NCBI RefSeq assembly: GCF_003290025.1
Contig: NZ_QNHG01000008.1
Coordinates: forward strand, 95,847 to 159,846
Direction of reading: 5' to 3'
Source: Pseudogemmobacter bohemicus
GTDB taxonomy: Bacteria > Pseudomonadota > Alphaproteobacteria > Rhodobacterales > Rhodobacteraceae
DNA length: 64,000 bases
Shown here: one piece after another, positions 34,273 to 43,526 of the stretch
Layout of the letters: every line of letters starts with the position of its first letter
Numbering within the stretch: the first letter of the stretch is position 1
Translations under genes and position numbers: made by a program
The notes under the pieces: model-generated
Databases searched by the model: none
Told to the model about the DNA's origin: nothing
What the model saw: only the letters and a program-made list of their open reading frames with translations

Positions 34273-34494
34273 ATGCGCACCAAGCCCACCCAACATCAGA
34301 CGGACCTCCCCCGTCGCATCACGCCCACCGCGAAGCTTCTCGCGAGCGCGATCGCCAGCCAGGAAATCGAAGGCCTCCATCTCAGCTCACAGGCGGCAGC
34401 CGAGTTCCGCCAAGTAGAAGCCGGAACCCTGAGCCTGTCCGATTTGCGCACTCGACTGCTGGAACGCTATCGCAGACCGTCCTCTGCGGACTGA
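34273..34494 (+). CDS. VbhA-like antitoxin of Fic toxin
   Basis: 73 residues from ATG 34273. It contains ASAIASQEIEGLHLS, which fits the class I inhibitory motif S-x3-E-(G/N) that blocks the Fic active site, and the helical C-terminal region typical of VbhA antitoxins. It lies 3 bp upstream of fic. The longer frame to 34075 runs into the tni end and is ignored. A possible -10 (TAGACT) is at about 34242. Confidence 0.78.
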   Translation: MRTKPTQHQTDLPRRITPTAKLLASAIASQEIEGLHLSSQAAAEFRQVEAGTLSLSDLRTRLLERYRRPSSAD

Positions 34495-34497
34495 CAC

Positions 34498-35109
34498 ATG
34501 ACCAGGTACGACAGCGACGACCGCGACCTCTATCCGGGTTCGGGCGTGCTCATCAATCTCCTCGGGATCAGGGATCAGGCCGAGCTTGACGACGCCGAAG
34601 CCACGATCGTCCTAGCCGCCACACTTGAGATCGGCGCATCCCCCCTGCCCGAGCCTCCTGAAGGACCCGGTTTCTCCTATCTCCTAGCTATCCACCGGGC
34701 CTTGTTCGGCGACATTTATGCCTGGGCCGGAACGGCCCGGGAGGTGGACATCTCCAAGGGCGGCAATCGCTTCGCCAACTGGCGCTTCATCGAGCAAGAA
34801 GGCGCGCGGCTGGCTGCGGAGTTAGGGCGAGAGAACTGGCTCGCCGGATTGCCCGCCGATCACTTCGCCGAACGCATGGCTTGGTACATGGGCGAGTTGA
34901 ACGTCCTTCATCCCTTCCGTGACGGCAACGGCCGCGCCTTGCGCGAGTATGTGCGCTACCTTGCGGAACGTTCTGGCCATCCCCTCACCTGGAAAGGCGT
35001 GCCGCCCAACGAGATGCTGACGGTGTCGATCGCAGCCTATCGCGGCGACACCGTCCCGCTGGCAGCCTTACTCTTGCGACAGATCGGAGCGGCAGGCCGC
35101 GATGACTGA
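34498..35109 (+). CDS. Fic-family AMP-transferase toxin
   Basis: 203 residues. The Fic core is visible: FSYLLAIHRALFGDIYAWAG, GGNRFANWRF (flap), and the full active-site motif HPFRDGNGRALREYV with catalytic His. Class I Fic toxins AMPylate targets such as gyrase and topoisomerase IV when free of antitoxin. It is preceded by its antitoxin and followed, with an 8-bp overlap, by a recombinase gene. Confidence 0.9.
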   Translation: MTRYDSDDRDLYPGSGVLINLLGIRDQAELDDAEATIVLAATLEIGASPLPEPPEGPGFSYLLAIHRALFGDIYAWAGTAREVDISKGGNRFANWRFIEQEGARLAAELGRENWLAGLPADHFAERMAWYMGELNVLHPFRDGNGRALREYVRYLAERSGHPLTWKGVPPNEMLTVSIAAYRGDTVPLAALLLRQIGAAGRDD

Positions 35110-36130
35110 TATACCCCCCTCCCCTACCCCACCAGAGCATCAGCCCCCTGCCCTGCGCGATCTGGCGGAGCGCGCTCGCGGTTATGCTGAGGCGGCGAGC
35201 TCCGCCAATACCCGCAAGGCCTATGCCTCCGACTGGAAACATTTTGCCGGCTGGTGCCGCCGCGAGGGGCTGGATGCGCTGGCCCCGAGTCCGCAGGTGA
35301 TCGGTCTCTACATTACGGCCTGCGCCAGCGGTGCGCGCTCGGTCGGTGGCCGCAAGAACGCGGTCTCCACCATTGAGCGTCGGCTCTCGGCACTGGTCTG
35401 GGCTTATACGCAGCGCGGCCTAGCCCTCGGCCGCCGCGACCGGCACATCGCCACCGTGCTGGCCGGGATCAGGAACACCCATGCATCCCCACCGCGTCAG
35501 AAGGAGGCCGTCCTGCCGGAAAATCTGCTCGCGATGCTGGAGACCTGTGATCGCGGCACCCTGCGTGGCCTGCGCGACCGCGCCATGCTGCTGGTCGGCT
35601 TTGCCGGCGGACTGCGCCGCTCGGAGGTGACTGGGCTCGATGCGGGTCGCGGCCAGACCGAAGACGGCCGGGGCTGGGTCGAGGTATTGCCCGATGGGTT
35701 GCTGGTCACTCTGCGCGGCAAAACCGGATGGCGCGAAGTCGAGATCGGCCGCGGCTCGTCCGCCGCCACCTGCCCAGTCGAAGCCCTAGAAACCTGGATG
35801 AAGCTCGCCCGGATCAGCACGGGACCGCTGTTTCGCCGGGTTACCGGCAGGGGAAAGGAGGTTGGCCCGATGCGACTCAATGACCGCGAGATCGCCAGAC
35901 TGGTCAAGCGCACCGCATTGCAGGCCGGACTCCGCGGCGACCTACCCGAGAAGGACCGCCCTGCCCTCTTCGCGGGACACAGCCTCCGCGCCGGCCTTGC
36001 CTCCTCCGCCGAGGTGGATGAGCGCCACGTCCAGAAGCAGCTCGGCCATGCCAGCGCCGAAATGACCCGCAGGTATCAGCGCAGGCGCGATAGGTTTCGA
36101 GTGAATCTGACCAAGGCAGCAGGTCTTTGA
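35102..36130 (+). CDS. tyrosine site-specific recombinase
   Basis: 342 residues. Core-binding domain (residues about 20-120; SSANTRKAYASDWKHFAGWC) and catalytic domain with R in FAGGLRRSEVTGL, the H-x2-R box GHSLRAGLAS, QLGHASAEMTRRYQ with the terminal tyrosine, and a basic tail. It overlaps the fic stop. It probably serves as multimer resolution or an integrase for the plasmid, given its place 377 bp before repA; that is inference. Confidence 0.85.
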   Translation: MTDIPPSPTPPEHQPPALRDLAERARGYAEAASSANTRKAYASDWKHFAGWCRREGLDALAPSPQVIGLYITACASGARSVGGRKNAVSTIERRLSALVWAYTQRGLALGRRDRHIATVLAGIRNTHASPPRQKEAVLPENLLAMLETCDRGTLRGLRDRAMLLVGFAGGLRRSEVTGLDAGRGQTEDGRGWVEVLPDGLLVTLRGKTGWREVEIGRGSSAATCPVEALETWMKLARISTGPLFRRVTGRGKEVGPMRLNDREIARLVKRTALQAGLRGDLPEKDRPALFAGHSLRAGLASSAEVDERHVQKQLGHASAEMTRRYQRRRDRFRVNLTKAAGL

Positions 36131-36506
36131 CGCGTGACCCGACCCATTGACCACAAAACGTCCGGATCCTAGGTCAAAGCGATTCTCTCTGCATCCTGGC
36201 TACCTGCACCACAAGCTGTTAGGTGCCATAGCTGCACCACTACCAGTGGTACAAGCGCGATCTAAGCGACCCTTCTTACTCAGGCGTTTCTATTTTAATT
36301 TCAAGATCTTGAGGTCCAATGGGAAACCTCAAGTTAGCAGTACTGATGCTGCGCGACCTAACACTCCGCAGAAAAAGTTTGCCAAGGCGCTACTTGCGTG
36401 GCAATCGTTCGACTACAGCGGAAATCCCAACTGTTGCCATTCTTGGCATATTTCTCTATTTTCCGCGCAGCACGACAAGAGCCGCACACCGGCCAACGAG
36501 GGCAGC
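36131..36506 (+). promoter_or_regulatory. repABC upstream region
   Basis: This 376-bp stretch has no convincing gene. The repA frame is open through it from 36147, but homology begins only at 36507. It is relatively AT-rich near 36290-36310 and contains the inverted repeat ACCACT-ACC-AGTGGT (36236-36250), a candidate RepA/RepB operator. The repABC promoter is expected here. Confidence 0.5.
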
Positions 36507-37712
36507 ATGAACGAGATTGATCGGCCCGACCATGGGCGTATAGATAGCCGCCGCATAACGGGCTTCGCCGATAGTCTCGCGAGTTCGCTGGATCGGCAGA
36601 TGAAGCATGCGTATCGGCCGGAAGGTCAGAAGAAGCAGCGCCTTTTTAGCGCCCGCGAGTTGACGGACCTCACCGGCATTTCAGCATCCAACCTCCGCCT
36701 GCGACACAACGAAGATCCTGAATTCCCGCCCTTCGAAAGCGACGCACGTGGTCACCGATGGTACACAGCTGAAACCATGGACCGCATTCGCGACCACATG
36801 TTTCGTACTGCTAAGAACGGAGAGGCGTTCCGTCCGGGCAGGCGAGAGGGCGACTCGCTTCAAGTAATCTCGACAGTGAATTTCAAGGGCGGGTCGGGAA
36901 AGTCGACAACAGCAGTCCACCTAGCACAGCGCTATGCGCTTAGAGGCTATCGAGTGCTTGCGATCGACATGGACCCGCAAGGAAGTCTGACGACAATGTT
37001 CGGTTACCGTCCGGAGCTTGAGTTCTCCGAACACGGAACCGTTTATGATGCTCTCAGGTATGACGAGCTGCAGGTTCCGATTAGCCAAGTGATCAGGAAA
37101 ACATACTTCCACAATCTCGATCTGGCACCCGGCGGCTTGGCGCTGGCCGAGTACGAGACGACGACCGCATACGCCCTGACAAGGAAGATTGTTCCGAGCT
37201 TTGCTCAACGACTCACCTTCCAACTGGATGAGGTTGAGAAAAATTATGATCTGGTCATCATCGATTGCCCTCCGCAGCTCGGTTTTATTACCCTCTCAGC
37301 GATCGCGGCTTCGACAGGTCTGATCGTCACCGTTGTGCCTAGCATGTTCGATGTAGCCTCCATGTCCCAGTTTCTCAAACTAGCTGGTGAACTCTTCGAA
37401 ACCATTGAGCAACTGACCAACCGACCGGTTTCATGGGACTTTTTAAAGTTCTTGCTGACGCGGTACGAACCTTCGGACGCTCCACAGACACAAATGGCTG
37501 CCTATCTTCGATCCATTTTGGCGGGTCATGTGCTTACCGAGCCAATGCTGAAATCCACCGCTATTTCAGATGCCGGCATTACACAGCAGACCATCTACGA
37601 AGTGGAGCCGGGCGACTTCGTCAAGAAAACCTTGGAACGAGCAGTCACCAGTATGAATGCAGTCGGTGACGAAATCGAGCAGTTGATCCAGAACTCCTGG
37701 GGGAGGAACTGA
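36507..37712 (+). CDS. repA: RepA, ParA-type partition ATPase
   Basis: 401 residues from ATG 36507, the typical RepA length. An N-terminal wHTH (LFSARELTDLTGISASNLRLR) is followed by the deviant Walker A motif FKGGSGKST, the A' motif VLAIDMDPQGS and Walker B LVIIDCPPQLGF. RepA drives partition and represses the operon. Its stop overlaps repB's start (TGATG). The in-frame upstream part from 36147 shows no homology and is taken as leader. Confidence 0.92.
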   Translation: MNEIDRPDHGRIDSRRITGFADSLASSLDRQMKHAYRPEGQKKQRLFSARELTDLTGISASNLRLRHNEDPEFPPFESDARGHRWYTAETMDRIRDHMFRTAKNGEAFRPGRREGDSLQVISTVNFKGGSGKSTTAVHLAQRYALRGYRVLAIDMDPQGSLTTMFGYRPELEFSEHGTVYDALRYDELQVPISQVIRKTYFHNLDLAPGGLALAEYETTTAYALTRKIVPSFAQRLTFQLDEVEKNYDLVIIDCPPQLGFITLSAIAASTGLIVTVVPSMFDVASMSQFLKLAGELFETIEQLTNRPVSWDFLKFLLTRYEPSDAPQTQMAAYLRSILAGHVLTEPMLKSTAISDAGITQQTIYEVEPGDFVKKTLERAVTSMNAVGDEIEQLIQNSWGRN

Positions 37713-38719
37713 TGGGACGTAAGAACCTTCTCGACCTCGCAAACGAACACGCCGCACATGACTCCAGTGCAGGTACGCCAGAGGATGCCCGGAAACCTGG
37801 GCCGACAACTGCGGTCAATAGCTTGCGAGACTCCATGCGAGATCTCGGTCTGAATGGTGTTCAGGACCTTGACGCCCATCAGATCGAGACTGATGGGCCA
37901 CAAGATCGGTTGACGGTCAATGATCCGGAGCTCGCACAACTCGCCGAGAGTATCAAAACGTACGGACAGCAAGTCCCCGTCCTCGTACGGCCGATACCAG
38001 GGCAACTGAATCGCTACATCATCGTTTACGGTCGGCGTCGACTGGCTGCGATCAGATCGATCGACCCTAAGATCAAGGTAAAGGCCCTCATCCGGAACGT
38101 CGATGAACGGGAAGCCATTATTGCGCAAGGGCAAGAAAATAATCAGCGGCTGGACCCGTCACACATCGAGAAGGCACTATTCGCGTTTGAGCTAAGGCGG
38201 CTCGGGTACGATAATCGTGTTATCCAAGATGCATTAAGCATTGATCGATTTGCATGCTCAAAGATGCTTCGGCTCGCGGAGATCGTACCAAAGGATCTGA
38301 TCGAGAAGATCGGAGCCGCCCATGACATTGGGCGCCGTCCCTGGACTGCGTTTGCTGAGCTCGTTGTGAAGCTGGGGAAACCCGGGGCCAAGGCTGCATC
38401 CGATGCACTCAGCAAATGCCCGGAGAACACCTCTAGCTCTGATAGATTTAATATTGCATTACAATCGCTTAGGAAAATTCTGGTTTCAGATGATGGCGCT
38501 ACCTCCGCCAACTCTGTGGTCCGTGGACCACAGAGTCGTCTGCTCGGACTTCCAGGCCCTGCGCCACAGGTTTCCCTGACGATTTCTCGCAAATCCTTGT
38601 CGCTCACCCTCAATATCGACGATGGGCCCGACTTCGCTCAGTGGTTGGCCGCACAAGCTGAAGGCGTCATCAGAGAGCTTCAGGACCGCTGGGTCAGAGA
38701 AAAGACTGAAGAGGCCTGA
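37712..38719 (+). CDS. repB: RepB, ParB-type partition protein
   Basis: 335 residues. ParB/Srx N-domain (YGQQVPVLVRPI, IVYGRRRLAAI, EREAIIAQGQENNQRLDPS) and central HTH (DNRVIQDALSIDRFACSKMLRLAEI). It binds parS palindromes and works with RepA. A 26-bp palindrome lies inside its own coding sequence (38511-38536), and two more lie beyond repC. Confidence 0.92.
   Translation: MGRKNLLDLANEHAAHDSSAGTPEDARKPGPTTAVNSLRDSMRDLGLNGVQDLDAHQIETDGPQDRLTVNDPELAQLAESIKTYGQQVPVLVRPIPGQLNRYIIVYGRRRLAAIRSIDPKIKVKALIRNVDEREAIIAQGQENNQRLDPSHIEKALFAFELRRLGYDNRVIQDALSIDRFACSKMLRLAEIVPKDLIEKIGAAHDIGRRPWTAFAELVVKLGKPGAKAASDALSKCPENTSSSDRFNIALQSLRKILVSDDGATSANSVVRGPQSRLLGLPGPAPQVSLTISRKSLSLTLNIDDGPDFAQWLAAQAEGVIRELQDRWVREKTEEA
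38511..38536. promoter_or_regulatory. parS-like palindrome inside repB
   Basis: ACTCTGTGGTCC-GT-GGACCACAGAGT is a perfect inverted repeat with 12-bp arms. It shares the core TGGTCC-N2-GGACCA with two sites after repC. RepB homologues bind such 14-18 bp palindromes in and around repABC operons. Confidence 0.75.
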
Positions 38720-38772
38720 CTCTTCAGTTGTCCATGTAACATCTAACCAGAAAGGAGCACGTAACGAAGGTC

Positions 38773-38830
38773 GGAAAAGAAAGAGCCCCCCGAAGTCACC
38801 CTCGGAGAGCCCAAATCAGTGTGTAAGCAG
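38773..38830 (-). ncRNA. repABC antisense ctRNA (incA type)
   Basis: It lies on the minus strand in the repB-repC gap. The promoter reads TTGACC (38864-38859), 16-bp spacer, TATAAA (38842-38837), giving a start near 38830. About 50 nt downstream is a terminator-like hairpin CCGAGG-GTGAC-TTCGG then CTCTTTCTTTT (about 38803-38772). Size and place match the countertranscribed RNAs that limit RepC synthesis and set incompatibility in repABC plasmids. Confidence 0.8.
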
Positions 38831-38960
38831 CTCTGATTTATAGGCACATCTGGACCAAGGTCAAGAACAACCGATTCGGTTGACTCAATATTTTTGCCTA
38901 TTCAAGAGGCCGATGGGATGGACGGGGGTCCTCCCCTACCCGCTCTTCTCGTGAAATACG

Positions 38961-40046
38961 ATGAAAGCACTCAGTCGCTCACTCTCCCGTGCTGTAGGCA
39001 ACGGGTACAATGATGTTGTGCCTAGAGATGCGAATGAAACATCTTCGCTTTGGCAAGTATTCCGCAACCTAGTAGCTGCCAGGACCACACTTGATGTTTC
39101 CCCTCAAGCACTCGGGACTTTGCGTGCTCTGATAAGCTTCGTCAAACCGAGCCGTGGCCTTGTCGTCTTTGCATCGAACAGGACGGTTTCCGAACGAGCC
39201 GATGGAGCTTCGGAACGATCGATCAGACGGCACATCGCTGAGCTGATCTCGGCCGGCCTTCTCTCTCGCAAAGCAAGCACAAATGGCAAGCGATACAAGG
39301 TTGCCAACCCCGACGGACATGATGACGTTTATGGATTGGATGTATCTCCTCTGCTCTACAGAGCAGCTGAGTTCGAAAGCCTCGCTGCAGAAGCCGCAGA
39401 AGAAACCCTACGGATCAAGCTTCAACGGAAGCGTCTTTCAAGCCTAATCTACGCCGCAAGGGAGCTCCTGCCTACAGGGCGCCTTGCTGAGGTGACCCGG
39501 GCCTTAAGGCGGAGGCACAATTCTGCATTCTATTCTGCCCTCTACAGACAAGTTGCGGCAGAAGCTGCCGAAGCAGAACAACAGCGTTTTGCTACCCGGA
39601 CGACCGATGAACAGCTTCAAAACTCAGCAATTCTGGCCTCCAATGACGGTCAGAATGACCGCCACAAGATCAAATCTAATAAAGAAGAATTTGATTCTGA
39701 TTCACCTCAGCGCAACGAAGTCACAAATAGCGAAGCTACGGAGCCTTCCGGTATTCTTAGAACAATAGCTGATCGATATCCTGACGCGCTTGCCTGGGCA
39801 GAAGCCCCCGTGACCAGCTGGCACGGACTCGAAAAGCTCGCTTGGAATCTTGCCAATTGGTGTGGCATCGGTGACAAGTTGCGCCAAAAGGCGCATGCGG
39901 CAGTATCTTCTGAAGTGTTCATATGCGCAGCACTGCATATTGCACAAGCAAGCCATAGGATACGAAACCCTGCAGCATACTTCGCGGCGGTGACCCTTGG
40001 CAAACGGCGCGATACATTTCACCCTCTCACGGTGGCTGCCACTTGA
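38961..40046 (+). CDS. repC: RepC replication initiator
   Basis: 361 residues, slightly short for RepC (about 400). The N-terminal region (RTTLDVSPQALGTLRALISF, SERADGASERSIRRHIAELI) is the winged-helix DNA-binding domain. The C-terminus ends in RIRNPAAYFAAVTL, characteristic of RepC. The replication origin of repABC plasmids lies inside repC; the AT-rich run at about 39665-39705 is the best candidate. Its expression should be limited by the ctRNA upstream. Confidence 0.9.
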   Translation: MKALSRSLSRAVGNGYNDVVPRDANETSSLWQVFRNLVAARTTLDVSPQALGTLRALISFVKPSRGLVVFASNRTVSERADGASERSIRRHIAELISAGLLSRKASTNGKRYKVANPDGHDDVYGLDVSPLLYRAAEFESLAAEAAEETLRIKLQRKRLSSLIYAARELLPTGRLAEVTRALRRRHNSAFYSALYRQVAAEAAEAEQQRFATRTTDEQLQNSAILASNDGQNDRHKIKSNKEEFDSDSPQRNEVTNSEATEPSGILRTIADRYPDALAWAEAPVTSWHGLEKLAWNLANWCGIGDKLRQKAHAAVSSEVFICAALHIAQASHRIRNPAAYFAAVTLGKRRDTFHPLTVAAT

Positions 40047-40070
40047 GTGCACCCCTTGATCACGATGATG

Positions 40071-40084
40071 TGGTCCATGGACCA
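40071..40084. promoter_or_regulatory. parS-like palindrome, copy 2
   Basis: TGGTCC-AT-GGACCA is a perfect 14-bp palindrome, 25 bp beyond the repC stop, with the same arms as the site in repB. Confidence 0.72.
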
Positions 40085-40126
40085 ACCGCCTCTGCAAAAG
40101 ATGAACACTTGGATGTCCAATCAGGA

Positions 40127-40144
40127 TGTGGTCCATGGACCACA
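40127..40144. promoter_or_regulatory. parS-like palindrome, copy 3
   Basis: TGTGGTCC-AT-GGACCACA is a perfect 18-bp palindrome, 56 bp after copy 2. The pair downstream of repC forms a compact cluster that could serve as the main RepB-loading centromere. Confidence 0.75.
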
Positions 40145-40175
40145 CATCTGAGTCCGCGCACGACAAAGCCGCTCC

Positions 40176-43100
40176 TCAATGAAAATCCCTGCTGTGGAAC
40201 AGCTTTCGCGCCTGCTCGCGAGGATGTCGCGCGACCGCCCTGCCCCCGGTTCGGATCGGCCGCACCGTCTCCCCTGCCCTCTCGGTCTCGGCCCCGATCT
40301 TCAGTTGCTGCCCGATCGTCGCAAGGCGCGGCGAAAGATCTTCGATCTGCTCTGCAACGAGGTGAACAACAGTGCCATCCCGCTCTATCCTGCCGGTTAC
40401 CCGCAGCAAGCGCCCAGCAATCACCGCCTTTCGAAAGACCTCATAGACCTTCTTCCAGACAACGACATTGGCAACGCCGGTCTCATCCTCCAGTGTGAGG
40501 AAGACAACACCGGACGCTGTTCCCGGTCTCTGGCGTGTGATGACGAGGCCGGTGACGGTCGCCCTGCCCTTCGCCTCTGACAGCTGTTGATGTGGCAGGC
40601 TCTCCGCCAAGTTTGGCCGCAACAGCTCCAACGGATGAGCCCGCAGCGAAAGCCGAAGCGCCAGATAGTCCTCGATCACCTCCTGCCCGAGCGTCATCTG
40701 CGGTAGATGCACAGAAGGTTCCGCGCCCCCTTCCCCATCCATGCCGAACAGCGGCAGCGGCTTTGGCGCTCTCAGGGCTTTCGCCTGCCAGAGCATGTCC
40801 CGCCGGTTCTGCCCGAGGCAGGCAAAGGCGTCCGCTTCCGCCAGACGCTCCAACGCGTCGGGATGGACACCTGCCCGCCGCCACAGGCTCTCGACATCGG
40901 GATAGCCGTTCCCGCGGGCGGCAACGATCCAGCCCGCATCTTCTTCGCGCATGCCCTTGATCTGGCGGAACCCGAGCCGCAAGGCGAGCGCATCGTCCGG
41001 CCGGCGTTCCAGGGTGCAATCCCATTCCGAATGGTTCACAGAGACCGGCCGCACCTCGACGCCATGATCGCGGGCATCCCGGATCAGCTGCGCCGGTGCG
41101 TAGAAGCCCATCGGTTGCGCGTTCAGGAGTGCACAGGTGAAGATCGCCTGATGGTGATGCTTCAGCCAGGCCGAGATATAGACCAGCCGCGCGAAGCTCG
41201 CGGCGTGACTTTCCGGGAACCCGTAGCTGCCAAAGCCCTCGATCTGGGCAAAGCAGCGTGCCGCGAATTCGGCGTCATAGCCGCGTGCCAGCATACCGCC
41301 GATGAACCTGTCCCGGAATGAGCCAATGGTTCCCATCCGTTTGAAGGTCGCGAGGCTGCGGCGCAGCCGGTCTGCTTCCGCCGGCGAGAAGCCCGCCGCG
41401 ACCACCGCGATCTGCATCGCCTGCTCCTGAAACAGCGGAACACCATAGGTGCGTCCAAGCACTTCCATCATCGCGGGGCCCAGATCCTCGACCTTCTCCT
41501 TCCCCTGTCGGCGATTTATGAAGGGATACACCATGCCGCCCTGGATCGGGCCTGGCCGGACGATGGCGACCTCGCAGACCAGATCGTAGAATTTGCGCGG
41601 CTGCATCCGAGGCAGAAAGTTGAGCTGCGCCCGGCTTTCCACCTGGAAGACCCCGATGGCGTCAGCGCGGCAGAGCATCTCATAGACCTGACCATCCTCG
41701 ACCGGGACATTCGCAAGCGTCAGCTTCCCGCCGCGGTGATCCTCGATCAGCCCGAAGGCCTTGCGGATTGCCGTCAACATGCCGAGCGCAAGGATGTCCA
41801 CCTTCAGAAGGCCGAGCGCGTCGATATCGTCCTTGTCCCATTCGATGACGGTGCGATCCTCCATCCCCGCATTCTCGATCGGGCACAACTCGTCCAGCCG
41901 GCCATGTGTAATGACGAAGCCGCCGACATGCTGCGACAGGTGCCGGGGAAAGCCGATGATCTCGCCAATCAATTGCATGGCCAGAGCGACACGGGAGTTG
42001 TCCGCGTTCAACCCGGCATCCCGCAGCCGGTCCTCTCCCGGCGCCGAAGAGGATGATCCCCAGATCTGCCCCGAGAGCCGGGCGATCACATCCTGACTCA
42101 ACCCCATGACCTTGCCGACCTCACGGATCGCAGCCCGCGACCGGAAATGGATCACGACAGCGGTCAGGCCAGCGCGCTCGCGGGTATAGCGTTCGTAGAT
42201 CCACTGGATCACCTCTTCCCGCCGCTCGTGCTCGAAGTCGACGTCAATGTCGGGTGGTTCGCCACGGTCCTTCGAGATGAAGCGCTCGAAGATCAGGGTG
42301 ATGGTCTTCGGCGGAACCTCGGTGATGCCGAGAAGATAGCAGACCACCGAATTGGCGGCCGACCCGCGCCCCTGGCAGAGAATGCCACGGGACCTAGCGA
42401 AGACCACGATGTCATGGACCGTCAGGAAGTAGGGAGCATATTCCACCTCGGCGATCAGCCGCAGTTCCTTCCCGACCCGCGTCACGATCTTTGGCGGTGC
42501 ACCGTCGGGATACCGGCGCTGGAGCCCCTCGCGGACCAGACGCTCCAGCCTTGCCTGCGCCGGTTCGTCGTCCCGGGCTTCATCCGGATACTGGTAGCGC
42601 AGCTGGTCGAGCCGGAAGGCGCAGCGGTCTGCGATCTCGACCGAGCGGCGTATCGCCGCCGGGTAACGATGGAACATCCGGGCCATCTCGGCACCAGACT
42701 TCAGGCGGCGTTCGCCATTGGCCAGCCGTCGCTCGCCGATGGTGTCGATGGTACAGCCCTCACGCAGGCAGGTCAGCACATCCGCCAGCGGGCGCCGTGC
42801 CGAGCGGTGCATCATGACTTCGCCCACGGCGACCTTGGGCAGGCCTGTAGCCTGGGAGAGGATGGCGATCCGATCTATCCGCTCCTGATCCTGTCCGTCA
42901 TAGAAGGGCGCTGCCCCGAGATAGCATTGCCCGGCGAACCTGCGGGAAACCCGTCGAAGGCTGCTCTCTATCCGATGAAGTGCGGGCGGCTCAGCGTCCA
43001 AGAGATCTGGCGGCAGCGCGATCAGGATCATGCCCAGGCCCCAGTCCAGCAGATCCGCCTCCTGAAGATGGCACTCGCCCTTGGGGGCGCGGCGCTTGCC

Positions 43101-43526
43101 AAGGGACAGGAGCCGGGTCAGCCGCGACCAGGCCGCTATATCGGTGGGCAGGGCCAGCCAATCGACCGGGCTGTCGGTGAAGACCAGACGCGCGCCGGGG
43201 ATCAGGCGGGGCAGGGGGCTCTCCGGCTGGATCCCCGCAACGCTCGGGGGCTGGCCGCTTAACAGCTGCTGCCGGCTGGAGGGATCGGTGATCTGCTGTG
43301 ACCGGATCGCCGGACCTTCGTCACCGGCATGTTCGGCTTCCCGCAGCCGCGTCAGTTCCTTCAGGGCCGAGAAGGCCCGCACCACACCCGCTACTGAATT
43401 CCGGTCGGTGATCGCGATGGCCATCAGCCCCAGTTCGGCCGCCCGCGTCACCAGCTCCTCGGGATGCGACGCGCCGGTGAGGAAGGTGAAGTTGGTGGTG
43501 ACGCAGAGTTCGGCATAGGCGGTCAC
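40176..43526 (-). CDS. dnaE2: error-prone DNA polymerase DnaE2
   Basis: 1116 residues from GTG 43526. The N-terminal PHP domain (AELCVTTNFTFLTGASHPEEL) and the polymerase palm motif PPDIDVDFEHERR identify a C-family alpha subunit. The MIQ-like CQGRGSAANSVVCYLLG and a C-terminal OB region (VTGLVITRQRPGTASGVVF) follow. DnaE2 is the translesion polymerase of the ImuA-ImuB-DnaE2 mutasome. The start overlaps the imuB stop (CTGTGA), indicating coupled translation. The frame extends upstream to 43613 inside imuB and is not used. Confidence 0.92.
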   Translation of the reverse strand: MTAYAELCVTTNFTFLTGASHPEELVTRAAELGLMAIAITDRNSVAGVVRAFSALKELTRLREAEHAGDEGPAIRSQQITDPSSRQQLLSGQPPSVAGIQPESPLPRLIPGARLVFTDSPVDWLALPTDIAAWSRLTRLLSLGKRRAPKGECHLQEADLLDWGLGMILIALPPDLLDAEPPALHRIESSLRRVSRRFAGQCYLGAAPFYDGQDQERIDRIAILSQATGLPKVAVGEVMMHRSARRPLADVLTCLREGCTIDTIGERRLANGERRLKSGAEMARMFHRYPAAIRRSVEIADRCAFRLDQLRYQYPDEARDDEPAQARLERLVREGLQRRYPDGAPPKIVTRVGKELRLIAEVEYAPYFLTVHDIVVFARSRGILCQGRGSAANSVVCYLLGITEVPPKTITLIFERFISKDRGEPPDIDVDFEHERREEVIQWIYERYTRERAGLTAVVIHFRSRAAIREVGKVMGLSQDVIARLSGQIWGSSSSAPGEDRLRDAGLNADNSRVALAMQLIGEIIGFPRHLSQHVGGFVITHGRLDELCPIENAGMEDRTVIEWDKDDIDALGLLKVDILALGMLTAIRKAFGLIEDHRGGKLTLANVPVEDGQVYEMLCRADAIGVFQVESRAQLNFLPRMQPRKFYDLVCEVAIVRPGPIQGGMVYPFINRRQGKEKVEDLGPAMMEVLGRTYGVPLFQEQAMQIAVVAAGFSPAEADRLRRSLATFKRMGTIGSFRDRFIGGMLARGYDAEFAARCFAQIEGFGSYGFPESHAASFARLVYISAWLKHHHQAIFTCALLNAQPMGFYAPAQLIRDARDHGVEVRPVSVNHSEWDCTLERRPDDALALRLGFRQIKGMREEDAGWIVAARGNGYPDVESLWRRAGVHPDALERLAEADAFACLGQNRRDMLWQAKALRAPKPLPLFGMDGEGGAEPSVHLPQMTLGQEVIEDYLALRLSLRAHPLELLRPNLAESLPHQQLSEAKGRATVTGLVITRQRPGTASGVVFLTLEDETGVANVVVWKKVYEVFRKAVIAGRLLRVTGRIERDGTVVHLVAEQIEDLSPRLATIGQQLKIGAETERAGETVRPIRTGGRAVARHPREQARKLFHSRDFH

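Noticed and set aside
36147-36506. N-terminal extension of RepA
   Set aside because: The frame is open, but RepA homology and the usual 400-residue length begin at ATG 36507.
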